DNA from: Saprospiraceae bacterium | Lineage (GTDB): Bacteria > Bacteroidota > Bacteroidia > Chitinophagales > Saprospiraceae | NCBI GenBank assembly: GCA_016719855.1 | Contig: JADJYH010000073.1 | Span: 1-23,825, forward strand | Direction of reading: 5' to 3' | DNA length: 23,825 nt | Part shown: piece after piece, positions 15,326 through 23,825 of the stretch | Numbering within the stretch: position 1 is the stretch's first letter | Layout: each line of letters begins with the position of its first letter | Notes under the pieces: model-generated | What the model was told of the DNA's origin: nothing | Database searches by the model: none | What the model saw: the letters and a program-made list of their open reading frames with translations, nothing else | Translations under genes and position numbers: made by a program

Positions 15326-17914
15326 ATGTCCAACATCACCCCGCAACGACTAAGAGAAATGAGGCTTCCGGTCTATCACCGCATCATCCGTTGGATGTGG
15401 CGGTTGGTGGCTTTGGGCATTGGCGGCATCTTGCTGTCGCTGCTGCTGCTCTCCTTCTCCGACCTGCCCGACACGGAGGAACTCGAAAACCCAAAGAGCG
15501 AACTAGCCTCCGAAATAATCGCCGACGACGGTTCCGTGCTTGGCCGCTATTTCATCGAAAACCGAGTACCAGTGGATTTCAGCGAGCTGTCCCCGTTCGT
15601 GGAGCAGGCACTGGTGGCCACCGAGGACGAACGCTACTACAGCCACTCCGGCATTGACTTCCGGGCGCTGGGCAGGTCTTTCGTCAAGACTTTCATGTTG
15701 GGCGACAAGAGCAGTGGTGGTGCCAGCACCATCACGCAGCAGTTGGCCAAACTGCTTTTTACAGGCCAAAAAGCGAACAGCTTCATCGGGCGGATACCGC
15801 AAAAACTCAAGGAGTGGATCATTGCCGTGCGCCTTGAAAGCAAGTACACCAAGGAGGAAATCATGGCGATGTACCTCAACAAGTTCGACTTCCTCTACGA
15901 TAGCTACGGCATCAAATCGGCCTCCGAGACCTACTTCGGCAAGGGCCAGGACTCGCTCAACATCCAAGAGGCGGCCATGTTGGTGGGCATGTTGAAGAAC
16001 CCATCGCTTTTCAACCCAAAAAGAAAACTGGAAAAAGCCACGCAGCGCCGCTCGGTAGTGCTCGACCAGATGCGCAAGAACGGCATCTTGAGTCAGGAGG
16101 AGTACGACTCGCTGAAAGTACTGCCCGTTGACCTCTCCAGGTTCCGCCGCAAGACGCACACGCAGGGCCTCGCCACCTACTTCCGTTCCTCGCTTGCCGA
16201 GGAGCTGATGAAGGTCATACTGATCAGCGAAGATGCCCGCAAGAAGCCCGACGGCTCGCCCTACAACATCTGGAAGGATGGCCTGAAAATATACACCACC
16301 ATTGACCCAATCATACAGCAACACGCCGAAGAGGCGATGGTGGCGCACATGGCCAAGGTGCAAAAAAACTTCTGGAACCTCTGGAACAAGCGCATTAAAA
16401 AGTCTCCTTGGGACTACAAGGATGACAAAACCACGGACGCCGAGATGGCTTATCGCAAGCGCAAGCTCGCTCAACTGGTACGCTACTCTGACCGCTACAT
16501 CGCCATGCGCGACCAAGCCATTGGTTCGTTGGAGGCAGACCTCGAAACGGACGTGGACGGTCTGCGCCTCGGCGACGCCGCCATCGAAAAAATGTTGAAA
16601 GAAAAAGACCTGAGCGGCCCTCAGCGGGAAGCCATGCAGTCGGAAAAATGGAACGAGCTGAAGCGCAAATGGCAGGCATTTCAGCAAAAAGTAGAGCTGG
16701 AGTTCAACAAAAAAGTGAAAATGACCGTGTTCGATTACAATCCAGCCATGGAGAAGGACACCGTCATGTCACCGCTCGATTCGTTGAAGTACCACCACAT
16801 GTTCCTACAGTTTGGCTCGCTGACCATTGACCCAAAAACCGGCCACGTAAAGTCTTGGATAGGCGGCATCAACCACAAATACTTCGCCTACGACCATACC
16901 CGCTCCAACCGGCAGGTGGGTTCTACGTTCAAACCGTTCATTTATGCCACGGCAATCCAGTTGCAGGGCGTATCACCTTGCATGGAGGTGGACGACGTGC
17001 CCCGCACCATCTCCGCTGGCACTGGCAACTTCCAACTCCTCAAGGACTGGACGCCCCGGAATTCCGATGGCAAGTACAGCTACCGCAAAATGCGCCTTCG
17101 CACCGCCTTGCAGAAGTCCGTCAACTCGGTTTCAGTCTTCCTCATGCAGCAAATGGGCAGCACCGAGCCGGTCATCGAACTGCTGGACAACATGGGCGTT
17201 GACACCAAAAAAATACCGAAACAGCCATCCATTTGCCTCGGCGCTGCCGACATGAGTGTGATGGACATGACCGGGGCATACACGACCTTTGCCAACAATG
17301 GCTACCATAGCAAACCTATATACATCACTAGGATTGAGGACAAAAATGGCCGCACCATCTACGGACAAGAGCAGAAGGACAACCAAGCGCTCCAAGAAGA
17401 ACCTAACTACGTGATGGTGGAAATGCTGAAATACGCCAGTGGCGGCATGGGCCTGAGCAGTGAAATAGGCGGCAAGACGGGTACCACCAACGACTACGTG
17501 GACGGATGGTTCATGGGCGTGACGCCGAGCCTCGTGGTGGGAACCTGGGTCGGTGGCGAAGACCGCTGGATTCGTTTCCTCTCGCTGGCCGAGGGGCAGG
17601 GCAGCAAGATGGCAAAGCCGTTTTGCAAGGAGCTTATCACTAAACTGGAAAAAGACCCAAAAGCCATTGGCTACGACGCCAAAGCCCGTTTCCTGCGACC
17701 CGGCGGCGACCTCAGTATCGGCCTCGACTGCAGCGACTACGACAACCGTGGCTCCGATGACGAAGGCTCCGGCGCAGGGGACGATGGTGGTACTGCCCCA
17801 GCGGGTGGGGACGATTTTTACGAAGACCCCTTCGGCACCGGCAAGGTGATGAAACGGGATACCTCGACGAAGAAAAAAAGCACGGACGATGGATGCAACG
17901 GTGGCGGACTTTAA
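15326..17914 (+). CDS. Class A penicillin-binding protein (bifunctional glycosyltransferase/transpeptidase)
   Basis: Polymerises lipid II into glycan strands and cross-links the peptides on the periplasmic side of the inner membrane. The 862-aa frame is intact. A short cytoplasmic tail is followed by one membrane helix at about residues 26-44. The GT51 domain (about 60-260) has ATEDERYYSHSGIDF with catalytic Glu100, GGASTITQQLAKLLF, and KEWIIAVRLESKYTKEEIMA. A helical insertion rich in Lys/Glu (about 350-460) precedes the transpeptidase domain. That domain has the active-site serine at S533 in GSTFKPF, the SVN motif at 598-600 and KTGTT starting at K717. The C-terminus is a Gly/Asp-rich tail (GSDDEGSGAGDDGG), probably disordered. 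It resembles PBP1A of Bacteroidota. The HEAT/cyclophilin lipoprotein follows on the same strand after a 194-base gap. Confidence 0.96.
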   Translation: MSNITPQRLREMRLPVYHRIIRWMWRLVALGIGGILLSLLLLSFSDLPDTEELENPKSELASEIIADDGSVLGRYFIENRVPVDFSELSPFVEQALVATEDERYYSHSGIDFRALGRSFVKTFMLGDKSSGGASTITQQLAKLLFTGQKANSFIGRIPQKLKEWIIAVRLESKYTKEEIMAMYLNKFDFLYDSYGIKSASETYFGKGQDSLNIQEAAMLVGMLKNPSLFNPKRKLEKATQRRSVVLDQMRKNGILSQEEYDSLKVLPVDLSRFRRKTHTQGLATYFRSSLAEELMKVILISEDARKKPDGSPYNIWKDGLKIYTTIDPIIQQHAEEAMVAHMAKVQKNFWNLWNKRIKKSPWDYKDDKTTDAEMAYRKRKLAQLVRYSDRYIAMRDQAIGSLEADLETDVDGLRLGDAAIEKMLKEKDLSGPQREAMQSEKWNELKRKWQAFQQKVELEFNKKVKMTVFDYNPAMEKDTVMSPLDSLKYHHMFLQFGSLTIDPKTGHVKSWIGGINHKYFAYDHTRSNRQVGSTFKPFIYATAIQLQGVSPCMEVDDVPRTISAGTGNFQLLKDWTPRNSDGKYSYRKMRLRTALQKSVNSVSVFLMQQMGSTEPVIELLDNMGVDTKKIPKQPSICLGAADMSVMDMTGAYTTFANNGYHSKPIYITRIEDKNGRTIYGQEQKDNQALQEEPNYVMVEMLKYASGGMGLSSEIGGKTGTTNDYVDGWFMGVTPSLVVGTWVGGEDRWIRFLSLAEGQGSKMAKPFCKELITKLEKDPKAIGYDAKARFLRPGGDLSIGLDCSDYDNRGSDDEGSGAGDDGGTAPAGGDDFYEDPFGTGKVMKRDTSTKKKSTDDGCNGGGL

Positions 17915-17953
17915 CATTTATCCGTCCTGAAAGAGGCTTTGTGAAAAGGGGGA

Positions 17954-18009
17954 TTGGGGGCGTTCCGCCCCCAAAAAGCGCTCTCCCCCAACGAGCCGCC
18001 AAAGGCGGC
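17954..18009 (+). terminator. Twin hairpins after the penicillin-binding protein
   Basis: A perfect 9-bp stem TTGGGGGCG / CGCCCCCAA (17954-17974) with a 3-base loop and an A-rich tail is followed by GCCGCC-AAA-GGCGGC (17995-18009). They sit 40 bases after the PBP stop. There is no T-run, so termination is uncertain; they may attenuate read-through into the downstream lipoprotein gene or be an intergenic palindromic repeat. Confidence 0.5.
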
Positions 18010-18108
18010 GAGGAGGGGCAAAAGCCAAATTGCACAAAATCTAATGACGCTGATCATAAACTCAAGTTGGTCGCTAATTTTTTGTTTGAGACAAGTAATC
18101 AAAACTCA

Positions 18109-20118
18109 ATGAGCAAATATTTAACCTTACTAATTGTTTGTATCGGCCTTTTCACGCAGTGCGTACCGCCGTCGGAGGAGGAAGGCGATGGGCGTACACT
18201 CGACTTTACGAACCCGACCTACCAAGCCGTTTATGACCTGAAAGACCGGAGCCAAACAGACAGCCTGCTCCAATACTTCAAGAGCAAGGATGCTACGCTG
18301 CGCTACATGGCCGTCCTTGCATTTGCCTCCATCAAGGACAATGCTGCCATTGACAGCCTAGCCTACATGCTGGGCGACCCGGAAGAAGAGGTGCGCATCG
18401 CCGCTGCCTATGCACTAGGTCAGATTGGCGACTCAAGGGCCGAACCGTTGCTGCTCGAAGCCTTCAACCGGGAGGATACGGTCGGCATTTCGAAGAACAT
18501 CAACGCCGCCATCATGGAGGCCATCGGCAAATGCGGCACAAAAAAAATGCTCCAAGCACTGGCCACCATTAGCACCTATCGGCTTACCGACACTACCCTG
18601 CTGGAGGGCCAAGCCTGGGGCATCTACCGCTTCGGCTTGCGGGACACCGTATCAGCGGAAGGCACGGCGAGAATGATGGACTTTGCCACCAGCGCCAAGT
18701 ATCCGAACAGTGCGCGCTTCATTGCTGCCAATTACCTTTCGAGGGTAAAGAAAGTTGAATTTGAAAATGGCGACAGCCTGTTAGCACCAGCATTGGCCAG
18801 GGAAGAGGACTACCGCATCCGCATGTGCCAAGCCATTGCCCTCGGCAAAACAAAAACGGAACGGGCCGCCGATGGCCTGCTTTTACAGTACAATGTGGAG
18901 CGGGATTACCGCGTGAAGTGCAACATCTTGCGGGCACTCGGCAATTTTGATTATGAAAAAGTAAAGACCACCATCTACAATTCCCTCTCCGACCCAAATC
19001 TTCCAGTGGCCATCACGGCTGCCGAGTTTTTTGTGGACCACGGCATGGCGACAGACGCAAACACTTATTGGGAAATAGCCAAACAGCCGGGCCGAAAGTG
19101 GCAGGTAGCCATGACCATGTACGCTGCCGCCTCCAAGTACCTGCCCTACGGATTTGAGGAGACGCGGAAGTACCTGAACTGGGAAATCAAGCGCCGATTC
19201 GAAAACGCCAACTCGCCCTACGAGAAGGCCGCCGCCCTTAAAGCCCTTGGACAATATGGCTGGAACTACCGGTATATCCGCGACGCTGCCTATCCTTCCG
19301 AGTTTGTGGTGGTGCGCACAGCCGCCGTGGATGCCCTCGCCAACATTGCCAGAATGCCCAATTTCAGCTCGTTCTTCGGGGGTGGAATTACAGCTAGGCG
19401 GGAGATTGCCGAGTGTTTCCAAGACGCCATCAACACTGGTGATGTGGGCATGATGGCCGTGGCCGCTGAGGTGCTTCGAGACTCAACGGCCAAGTTCAAG
19501 ACCGTTTTCGACAGTGTGTCCGTGCTTGAAAATGCACTGAAAAAACTGCGCCTCCCACAGGAAATAGAGACCTACATCGAGGTGAAAAAGACGCTCGATT
19601 ATTTCAAGGGAGAGAGCAGCGTAGCTACAAAACCTAAGTTTACCCATAAAATTGACTGGAAAATAATCTCAGACCTCAAGCCTGGTTCCACGGTAGTCAT
19701 CAAAACCAAAAAAGGCAACATCACCCTTGACCTACTGCACGAGCAAGCGCCCGGCACAGTGTCAAACTTCTTGGAGTTGATCAAGGACAAATACTACAAC
19801 GGCAAAAACTTCCACCGAGTGGTACCCAACTTTGTGGCACAAGGTGGCTGCACCCGTGGCGACGGCTACGGCGGCCCCAACTACGCCATCCGCTCCGAAC
19901 TGCCTTACCTCCACTACGACAATGAGGGCTATGTAGGCATGGCCTCGGCTGGCAACAACACCGAGTCGGCGCAGTTCTTCATCACCCACAGCCCCACGCC
20001 CCACCTCGACGGCAAATTCACCATTTTCGCCAAAGTAGTGGACGGCATGGACGTGGCACACAAAATCGAAATTGGCGACGTGATAGAAGAAATGACGCTC
20101 GTGGAGCCGAAAGGGTAG
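18109..20118 (+). CDS. HEAT-repeat lipoprotein fused to a cyclophilin-type peptidyl-prolyl isomerase
   Basis: A periplasmic folding factor: the C-terminal cyclophilin domain isomerises X-Pro bonds, and the HEAT array probably provides a binding scaffold. The start MSKYLTLLIV (18109, 669 aa) is chosen because it gives a lipoprotein signal with lipobox LFTQC at Cys18; the open frame extends upstream into repeats without meaning. Residues about 40-500 are helical HEAT/PBS-lyase-like repeats (LRYMAVLAFASIKDNAAIDS, DPEEEVRIAAAYALGQIGD, VRTAAVDALANIARMP). Residues about 520-669 are cyclophilin: VVIKTKKGNITLDLLHEQAP, FHRVVPNFVAQGG with the catalytic Arg570, SAQFFITHSPTPHLDGKFTI. The active-site residues look present. 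Intact. Position after the PBP gene suggests an envelope role, but co-transcription is not proven. Confidence 0.92.
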   Translation: MSKYLTLLIVCIGLFTQCVPPSEEEGDGRTLDFTNPTYQAVYDLKDRSQTDSLLQYFKSKDATLRYMAVLAFASIKDNAAIDSLAYMLGDPEEEVRIAAAYALGQIGDSRAEPLLLEAFNREDTVGISKNINAAIMEAIGKCGTKKMLQALATISTYRLTDTTLLEGQAWGIYRFGLRDTVSAEGTARMMDFATSAKYPNSARFIAANYLSRVKKVEFENGDSLLAPALAREEDYRIRMCQAIALGKTKTERAADGLLLQYNVERDYRVKCNILRALGNFDYEKVKTTIYNSLSDPNLPVAITAAEFFVDHGMATDANTYWEIAKQPGRKWQVAMTMYAAASKYLPYGFEETRKYLNWEIKRRFENANSPYEKAAALKALGQYGWNYRYIRDAAYPSEFVVVRTAAVDALANIARMPNFSSFFGGGITARREIAECFQDAINTGDVGMMAVAAEVLRDSTAKFKTVFDSVSVLENALKKLRLPQEIETYIEVKKTLDYFKGESSVATKPKFTHKIDWKIISDLKPGSTVVIKTKKGNITLDLLHEQAPGTVSNFLELIKDKYYNGKNFHRVVPNFVAQGGCTRGDGYGGPNYAIRSELPYLHYDNEGYVGMASAGNNTESAQFFITHSPTPHLDGKFTIFAKVVDGMDVAHKIEIGDVIEEMTLVEPKG

Positions 20119-20172
20119 TTGGAGCAGCTATCATGTCGGTCGAATACCTACTGTTAAATCAATACACGTCAA

Positions 20173-20770
20173 ATGGACATAGAACAAATCAGGCAGCATT
20201 ACTTCAAGATGGACAACGCAAGGTTAGAGCATATTGCCAAGTTTGAGATGGCAAATGTACAGCCTGAAGTGCGGCCTATCATAATGGCAGAAATCCAGCG
20301 ACGTGGAATGGATAAGAATTTATTTTCAGGTATAGAGGCACAAACGAAACAACTGACCAATGCAGATATCGAGGAGGCGCTCAAAGGTAAAGGGACTAAA
20401 TTGCCCTCTATGTGGGCAAGTAAGTACCGGGTTAGAGGGTGGTATCGTCAGGAAGGTGAGGAGCTTTGTACTTTTTACGGTTTACGAAGAAAAGCCAATC
20501 ATTGTTTGTTCTACTTGTTTGACAGCCGCTCGAAAAAGCCACCTTGTAAAGAACTGCTTATTGGGTTGGTGGGGCTTTCCGTGGGGTTTGCTTTATCGGA
20601 CACCACAAGCTATCATCAAACATTTTTTGGACAATGGGAAATTGGCGCAAATCAGCGAGGCAGTGCTGTTGGACTTCGTTGCAAATAATATCGGTGAACT
20701 GCATACGAACTGGGACAACCCGGAACGGTTAGTTCAGTTCATTCGACACCAAAACAGTGTGCAAAAATAA
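20173..20770 (+). CDS. Hypothetical zinc-ribbon membrane protein, one frameshift
   Basis: No named function known to me. The first part, in the frame from 20173, reads MDIEQIRQHYFKMDNARLEH, then MAEIQRRGMDKNLF and QLTNADIEEALKG, a helical domain. One base shift near 20375-20395 leads into LNCPLCGQVSTGLEGGIVRK, RSFVLFTVYEEKPIIVCSTC, a hydrophobic GWWGFPWGLL stretch and a C-terminal helix ending NWDNPERLVQFIRHQNSVQK. CPLC and CSTC form a four-cysteine zinc ribbon just before the membrane-associated turn. The full length of about 199 aa is consistent with small Bacteroidota proteins of the same pattern that I recall. It lies between the HEAT/cyclophilin gene and gcvT, 54 bases after the former. 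The frameshift is probably a sequence error. Confidence 0.7.
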
Positions 20771-20857
20771 TAATTGAAGCCTGTAGCCAATTGCACAACC
20801 TCGAAACCTAAAACCCAAAACCATCCATACCTTTACCATTTAACAAATCAAAATAAA

Positions 20858-21960
20858 ATGAAAAACACACCACTAACAGAAAAGCACATTGCCCTCGGGG
20901 CAAAAATGGCTGAGTTCGCTGGCTACAACATGCCCATTTCCTACGCTGGCATCCGGGAAGAGCACGAGTGCGTGCGCACCGCCGTCGGCGTGTTCGACGT
21001 ATCGCACATGGGCGAGTTCATCGTGCGGGGCAAACAGGCCCTCGACCTCGTACAAAAGTGACCTCCAACGATGCCTCCAAGCTCGAAATCGGAGACGTGC
21101 AATACTCCTGCCTGCCCAACCTCCAAGGCGGCATCGTGGACGACCTGCTCGTGTACCGCCTGCCCGAAGACATGTGCGCCGAGGGCGAACAAGCCTTCAT
21201 GCTAGTCGTCAACGCCAGCAACATCGAAAAGGACTGGAACTGGATTTCGAAGCACAACAACTTCGAGGCCCGAATGGTCAACATCTCCGACGAGACCGGC
21301 CTCCTCGCCGTGCAAGGCCCCAAGGCCGCCGTGGCACTGCAACCACTAACGGACATTGACCTCCACGGCATGAAATACTATAATTTTGCCAAGGGTAAAT
21401 TTGCGGGCATTGACAACGTATTGGTGAGCGCCACGGGCTACACTGGCTCCGGCGGCTTGAGATTTATGTAAAAACGAAGACTTGGCCCACCTCTGGGACG
21501 CCGTTTTCGCTGCTGGCGCAAACTTCGGCATCAAACCCATCGGCTTGGGAGCAAGGGATACGCTCCGCCTCGAAATGGGCTTTGCGCTTTATGGCAACGA
21601 TCTTGACGACACCACTTCTCCACTGGAGGCTGGTCTCGGCTGGATCACCAAGCTGAACAAGGGCGACTTCAATGACAGCGATTTTCTCAAAAGCAAAAAG
21701 AAGCTGGCCTCAGCCGCAAGCTCGTCGCCTTCGAGGTGCTCGACCGCCGGGTGCCCCGCCACGACTATCCCATCGAGGACCTGGCTGGCAACACCATCGG
21801 CAAGGTGACCTCCGGTACGCAGTCGCCTTCCCTCGACAAGCCCATCGGCATGGGTTACGTGACCTCGGCCTTTGCGAAGGAAGGCACGGAAATTCAGGTA
21901 GTGGCTGGCGGGAAACGGCTGGCGACGAAGGTTGTGAAGCTGCCTTTTTACAAAGGCTAA
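20858..21960 (+). CDS. gcvT: Aminomethyltransferase (glycine cleavage T protein), frameshifted by sequence errors
   Basis: T protein takes the aminomethyl group from lipoyl-H protein and passes the one-carbon unit to tetrahydrofolate in the glycine cleavage system. The start MKNTPLTEKHIALGAKMAEF (20858) is followed by the family opening AGYNMPISYAGIREEHE, VGVFDVSHMGEF, and after one base shift near 21058 VTSNDASKLEIGDVQYSCL, GGIVDDLLVYRLPED, NASNIEKDWNWI, and GYTGSGG. A further shift near 21465 leads to IKPIGLGARDTLRLEMGFAL, YGNDLDDTTSPLEAGLGW. Another near 21712 leads to the C-terminal barrel VTSGTQSPSLDKPIGMGYV and LPFYKG. The rebuilt length of about 367 aa is normal. All motifs are preserved, so the lesions are likely assembly errors. 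The stop lies within a perfect inverted repeat shared with the Rieske gene end. Confidence 0.93.
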
Positions 21961-22032
21961 TTTTCTAAAATAAAACAGCCCTGTTAGAGTTCGGAAACTC
22001 TAACAGGGCTGTTTTATTTTAGAAAATTAGCC
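21955..22032. terminator. Perfect 37-bp inverted repeat between convergent genes
   Basis: Arms at 21955-21991 and 21996-22032 are perfectly complementary over 37 bases with a 4-base loop. The GC-rich core (CAGCCCTGTTAGAGTT) is flanked by A-rich and T-rich sides, a textbook bidirectional terminator. The arms extend into the last codons of gcvT (GGCTAA) and of the Rieske gene (which also contains GGCTAA on its strand). Confidence 0.9.
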
Positions 22033-23087
22033 ACCAACCCATGAAAATGGTGTACCCCCTTTTCCATCGTCGGTGAAAAGCGGCCCTGTTGGTAGAACCT
22101 CGACTGGATGCCCCGCTGCACCGATTCTACCACGGCCTCGTCTTCGAGTTCTGTTTTTTCCAATTGATTTACGCTGCGGTTAAATGGCTGACCTTCAAAG
22201 CGGTAGCTGCGGAAACGCACCCTCGTGCGCTCGTGGCTGAGCGGCTCGATGATGTTGAGCGAGAGGCCCCACGGGTAAAAATTGAGCATCAAATTCGGGA
22301 AAAGCCAAAAGTACCAAGCATAGATTTTTTTGCCAAAATCGGGTTGGCCGGGCGGCAAGTCGAAGTGTGGTTGTCCCTCGTCTGCGATGCCGATTTGGAG
22401 GTTGCAGTAGCGGAAAAGCTCATAGTCGTACTGCTTAAAATCCAGCGCCTCGTTCAGCGCCGGATGGACAAACGGGATATGGAACCCCTCCAGGAAATTG
22501 TCGCAGTAAAGCGCCCAATTGGCCTGCACGTGGTAGTCCTGCGTACCCTCCGGGTCAAAGCGCAGCGTGTCCATAGGCAGGAAGTCAATGCGCTCCCGAA
22601 TGGGCCGGGTAGCCTCCTCAAAATCGAAAGCGGGCTTGAGCGACACGAAGACCATGCCCAGCCACTCCTGAACGGGCACTTGCGTCAGGTCATCGGCAGG
22701 GGTTGGGAAGTCCTCGGCCTGCCCAAACTCCGGCATGGACTTGAACGAACCATCCAACCGGAAGCAGCGACCGTGATAGCAACAGCGCAGCATCAAACCT
22801 GCATTTCCCGGCTGCTCCACGATGACCTTTCCCCGGTGGGTACAGACATTGGAGAGGCAACGCAGTACACCCTCCCGGTCTCGCACCAGGACCAGCGGCT
22901 CGTCGAGCACGCCTTCCAGCAACGTAAACGGGTACGCGTCGCCGGGGTTTTCCACCACATCGGCATCGGCCACGTAGAGCCACGAAGCGGCGAAGATTTT
23001 TTCTTTTACTTCTTCGAAAATGGTCTTGTCACGGTAAAAATACCCCGGCAAAGTGGAAGCCCAGCGGATATCTTTATCAATTTGCAT
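22014..23087 (-). CDS. Rieske non-heme iron oxygenase, alpha subunit
   Basis: An oxygenase that receives electrons through a Rieske [2Fe-2S] cluster and activates O2 at a mononuclear iron. The start MQIDKDIRWASTLPGYFYRD (23087, 357 aa) is preferred over an upstream ATG because the family begins this way and a near-match TAACTTTA lies 27 bases before it. The Rieske cluster has C82-T-H84 (VCTHRGKVIV) and C102-C-Y-H105 (RCCYHGRCFR). The catalytic domain has NFLEGFHIPFVHPALN with iron ligands H203 and H208 and a bridging-position Glu200, as in choline/carnitine-type monooxygenases rather than the Asp of classic aromatic dioxygenases. A late acidic ligand candidate lies in ELEDEAVVESVQRG. The substrate is not predictable; quaternary amines are a possibility by subgroup. 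No reductase is adjacent. Intact. Confidence 0.92.
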   Translation of the reverse strand: MQIDKDIRWASTLPGYFYRDKTIFEEVKEKIFAASWLYVADADVVENPGDAYPFTLLEGVLDEPLVLVRDREGVLRCLSNVCTHRGKVIVEQPGNAGLMLRCCYHGRCFRLDGSFKSMPEFGQAEDFPTPADDLTQVPVQEWLGMVFVSLKPAFDFEEATRPIRERIDFLPMDTLRFDPEGTQDYHVQANWALYCDNFLEGFHIPFVHPALNEALDFKQYDYELFRYCNLQIGIADEGQPHFDLPPGQPDFGKKIYAWYFWLFPNLMLNFYPWGLSLNIIEPLSHERTRVRFRSYRFEGQPFNRSVNQLEKTELEDEAVVESVQRGIQSRFYQQGRFSPTMEKGVHHFHGLVANFLK

Positions 23088-23113
23088 GTTGGTGTATTTG
23101 AAAGTTTTCGAGG

Positions 23114-23121
23114 TAAAGTTA
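23114..23121 (-). promoter_or_regulatory. Near-match -7 element for the Rieske gene (TAACTTTA)
   Basis: One base off TAnnTTTG on the - strand, 27 bases before the chosen start. Confidence 0.4.
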
Positions 23122-23179
23122 GCAGTAGCAATGCTTGTTTTCTCGGTATTATTTCTTGTTTTCCCTTGTAATAAATGGA

Positions 23180-23187
23180 TAACTTTG
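23180..23187 (+). promoter_or_regulatory. Bacteroidota -7 promoter element (TAACTTTG)
   Basis: Exact TAnnTTTG on the + strand, 79 bases before the TapB-like gene start. It is divergent from the Rieske promoter about 60 bases away. Confidence 0.6.
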
Positions 23188-23266
23188 CCTAACACGAAAA
23201 CATAGCCTGCCACTCACCTTGATTCCCTGTTTTTCTACATCATTTTTAATCAAACCATTTGTTGCC

Positions 23267-23825
23267 ATGAAAAACATTCTAATAATCTGCACTTTTCTAA
23301 TTTCTACAGTCGTCAGCCTCAAGGCTCAAGACGTCTGCGAATCCGGCTACCTCGCCTTCCGGCAGGGCGTTAGTTTTGAACTGACCAACTATGACAAGAA
23401 AGGAAAAGTCACCAGCCTTCAGCATCAAAAAGTCAACAGCGTGGAAGCCGTTGCTGATGGTTTCAAGGCAGGGGTAAGTATCGTTGTGTCCAACGAAAAA
23501 GGAAAATCGGTATCAGAAGGCAACTACAACGTCGAATGCCGAAACGGCGTGCTCTTCATGGACATGTCCAGCATGCTCGACCCCGCACCATGGAGGGTTT
23601 CAAGGACATGGAAGTGGAGATGTCCGGAACGGCACTAGAATTTCCGGCCAAACTCATCCCGGCCAAACACTCCCCGACGGCTCCATCAACATCAAGGCCA
23701 TGACTGGCGGCATCACCCTGATGAACGTGAGGCATGAACATTACCAACCGCAAAGGTGGAAGCAGCAGAAGTGGTGACGACGCCCCGCTGGCACTTTCGA
23801 GTGCGTGAAAATGAGTCAGGAAAGC
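23267..23825 (+). CDS. TapB-like secreted protein, 5' part, frameshifted near its end
   Basis: A Bacteroidota exported protein related to the TapB/DUF3108-type family of unknown function. The start MKNILIICTFLISTVVSLKA (23267) is a signal peptide with likely cleavage after KAQ. The mature part reads DVCESGYLAFRQGVSFELTN, YDKKGKVTSLQHQKVNSVEA, VSIVVSNEKGKSVSEGNYNV, then CRNGVLFMDMSSMLDP, typical strand-rich family blocks. Near 23588 the frame shifts and TMEGFKDMEVEMSGTALEF, LPDGSINIKAMTGGITLMNV and finally a TPAGTFECVKMSQES-like end follow, with one or two further shifts near 23660 and 23735. The gene runs off the window. It has its own promoter. The lesions are probably sequence errors. Confidence 0.75.

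Noticed and set aside
15503..16687. Long - strand open frame (394 codons) opposite the penicillin-binding protein
   Set aside because: It is the antisense shadow of a clearly conserved, motif-complete PBP. Its own translation shows no family features.
22089..23171. Long + strand open frame (360 codons) opposite the Rieske gene
   Set aside because: The - strand encodes an intact Rieske oxygenase with all ligands; this is a shadow frame in GC-rich DNA.

Overview
The window looks like a chromosomal segment of a Bacteroidota bacterium, most likely from the Saprospirales (Haliscomenobacter/Lewinella-like) side. Several genes are preceded by the Bacteroidota -7 promoter word TAnnTTTG, Shine-Dalgarno sites are absent, and gene types typical of the phylum occur: a DUF5723 outer-membrane barrel, a HEAT-repeat/cyclophilin lipoprotein, a TapB-like secreted protein and a GreA/B-C-terminal-like protein. 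The genus-level guess is inference only.

Layout. 1-1230: 3' part of an unrecognised Lys/Ala-rich coiled-coil protein (+). 1274-2237: polyprenyl diphosphate synthase (-). 2517-3783: DUF5723 protein (-). 4018-5449: asnS (-). 5466-6117: a palindromic asnS leader, a terminator and two nested-palindrome, MITE-like elements. 6153-7032: GreA/B-like protein and a cytochrome-c-like lipoprotein (-). 7419-11484: an AT-rich accessory island (+) with a small hypothetical gene, a large Eco57I-like N6-adenine methyltransferase (split by two frameshifts) and an overlapping protein with a D...ExK nuclease signature. 11485-12145: no confident gene. 12146-13941: glycosyltransferase and ECF sigma factor with overlapping ends (-). 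14080-14569: cupin sugar-isomerase-like gene (+). 14655-15125: dtd (-). 15326-20118: class A penicillin-binding protein and HEAT/cyclophilin lipoprotein (+). 20173-20770: zinc-ribbon membrane protein (+). 20858-21960: gcvT (+). 22014-23087: Rieske oxygenase (-). 23267-end: TapB-like secreted protein (+, cut by the window end).

Sequence quality matters for reading this window. Housekeeping genes (asnS, gcvT, dtd, polyprenyl synthase) are broken by many single-base indels although the conserved protein continues in a neighbouring frame. This is best explained by sequencing or assembly error, worst in 1-5000, rather than by pseudogenes. I give such genes as one reconstructed span with the lesions described.

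The most interesting biology is threefold. (i) The methyltransferase/putative nuclease pair at 7847-11484 is a candidate restriction or defence system. (ii) Short heptamer arrays recur: a four-copy array lies inside the linker of the glycosyltransferase exactly where its reading frame switches, suggesting phase variation, and a second array precedes the DUF5723 gene. Degenerate relatives form hairpins at other gene ends. (iii) There are two different roughly 210-bp nested-palindrome elements side by side between the greA-like gene and its probable terminator. The rest is ordinary core metabolism, envelope and translation genes.
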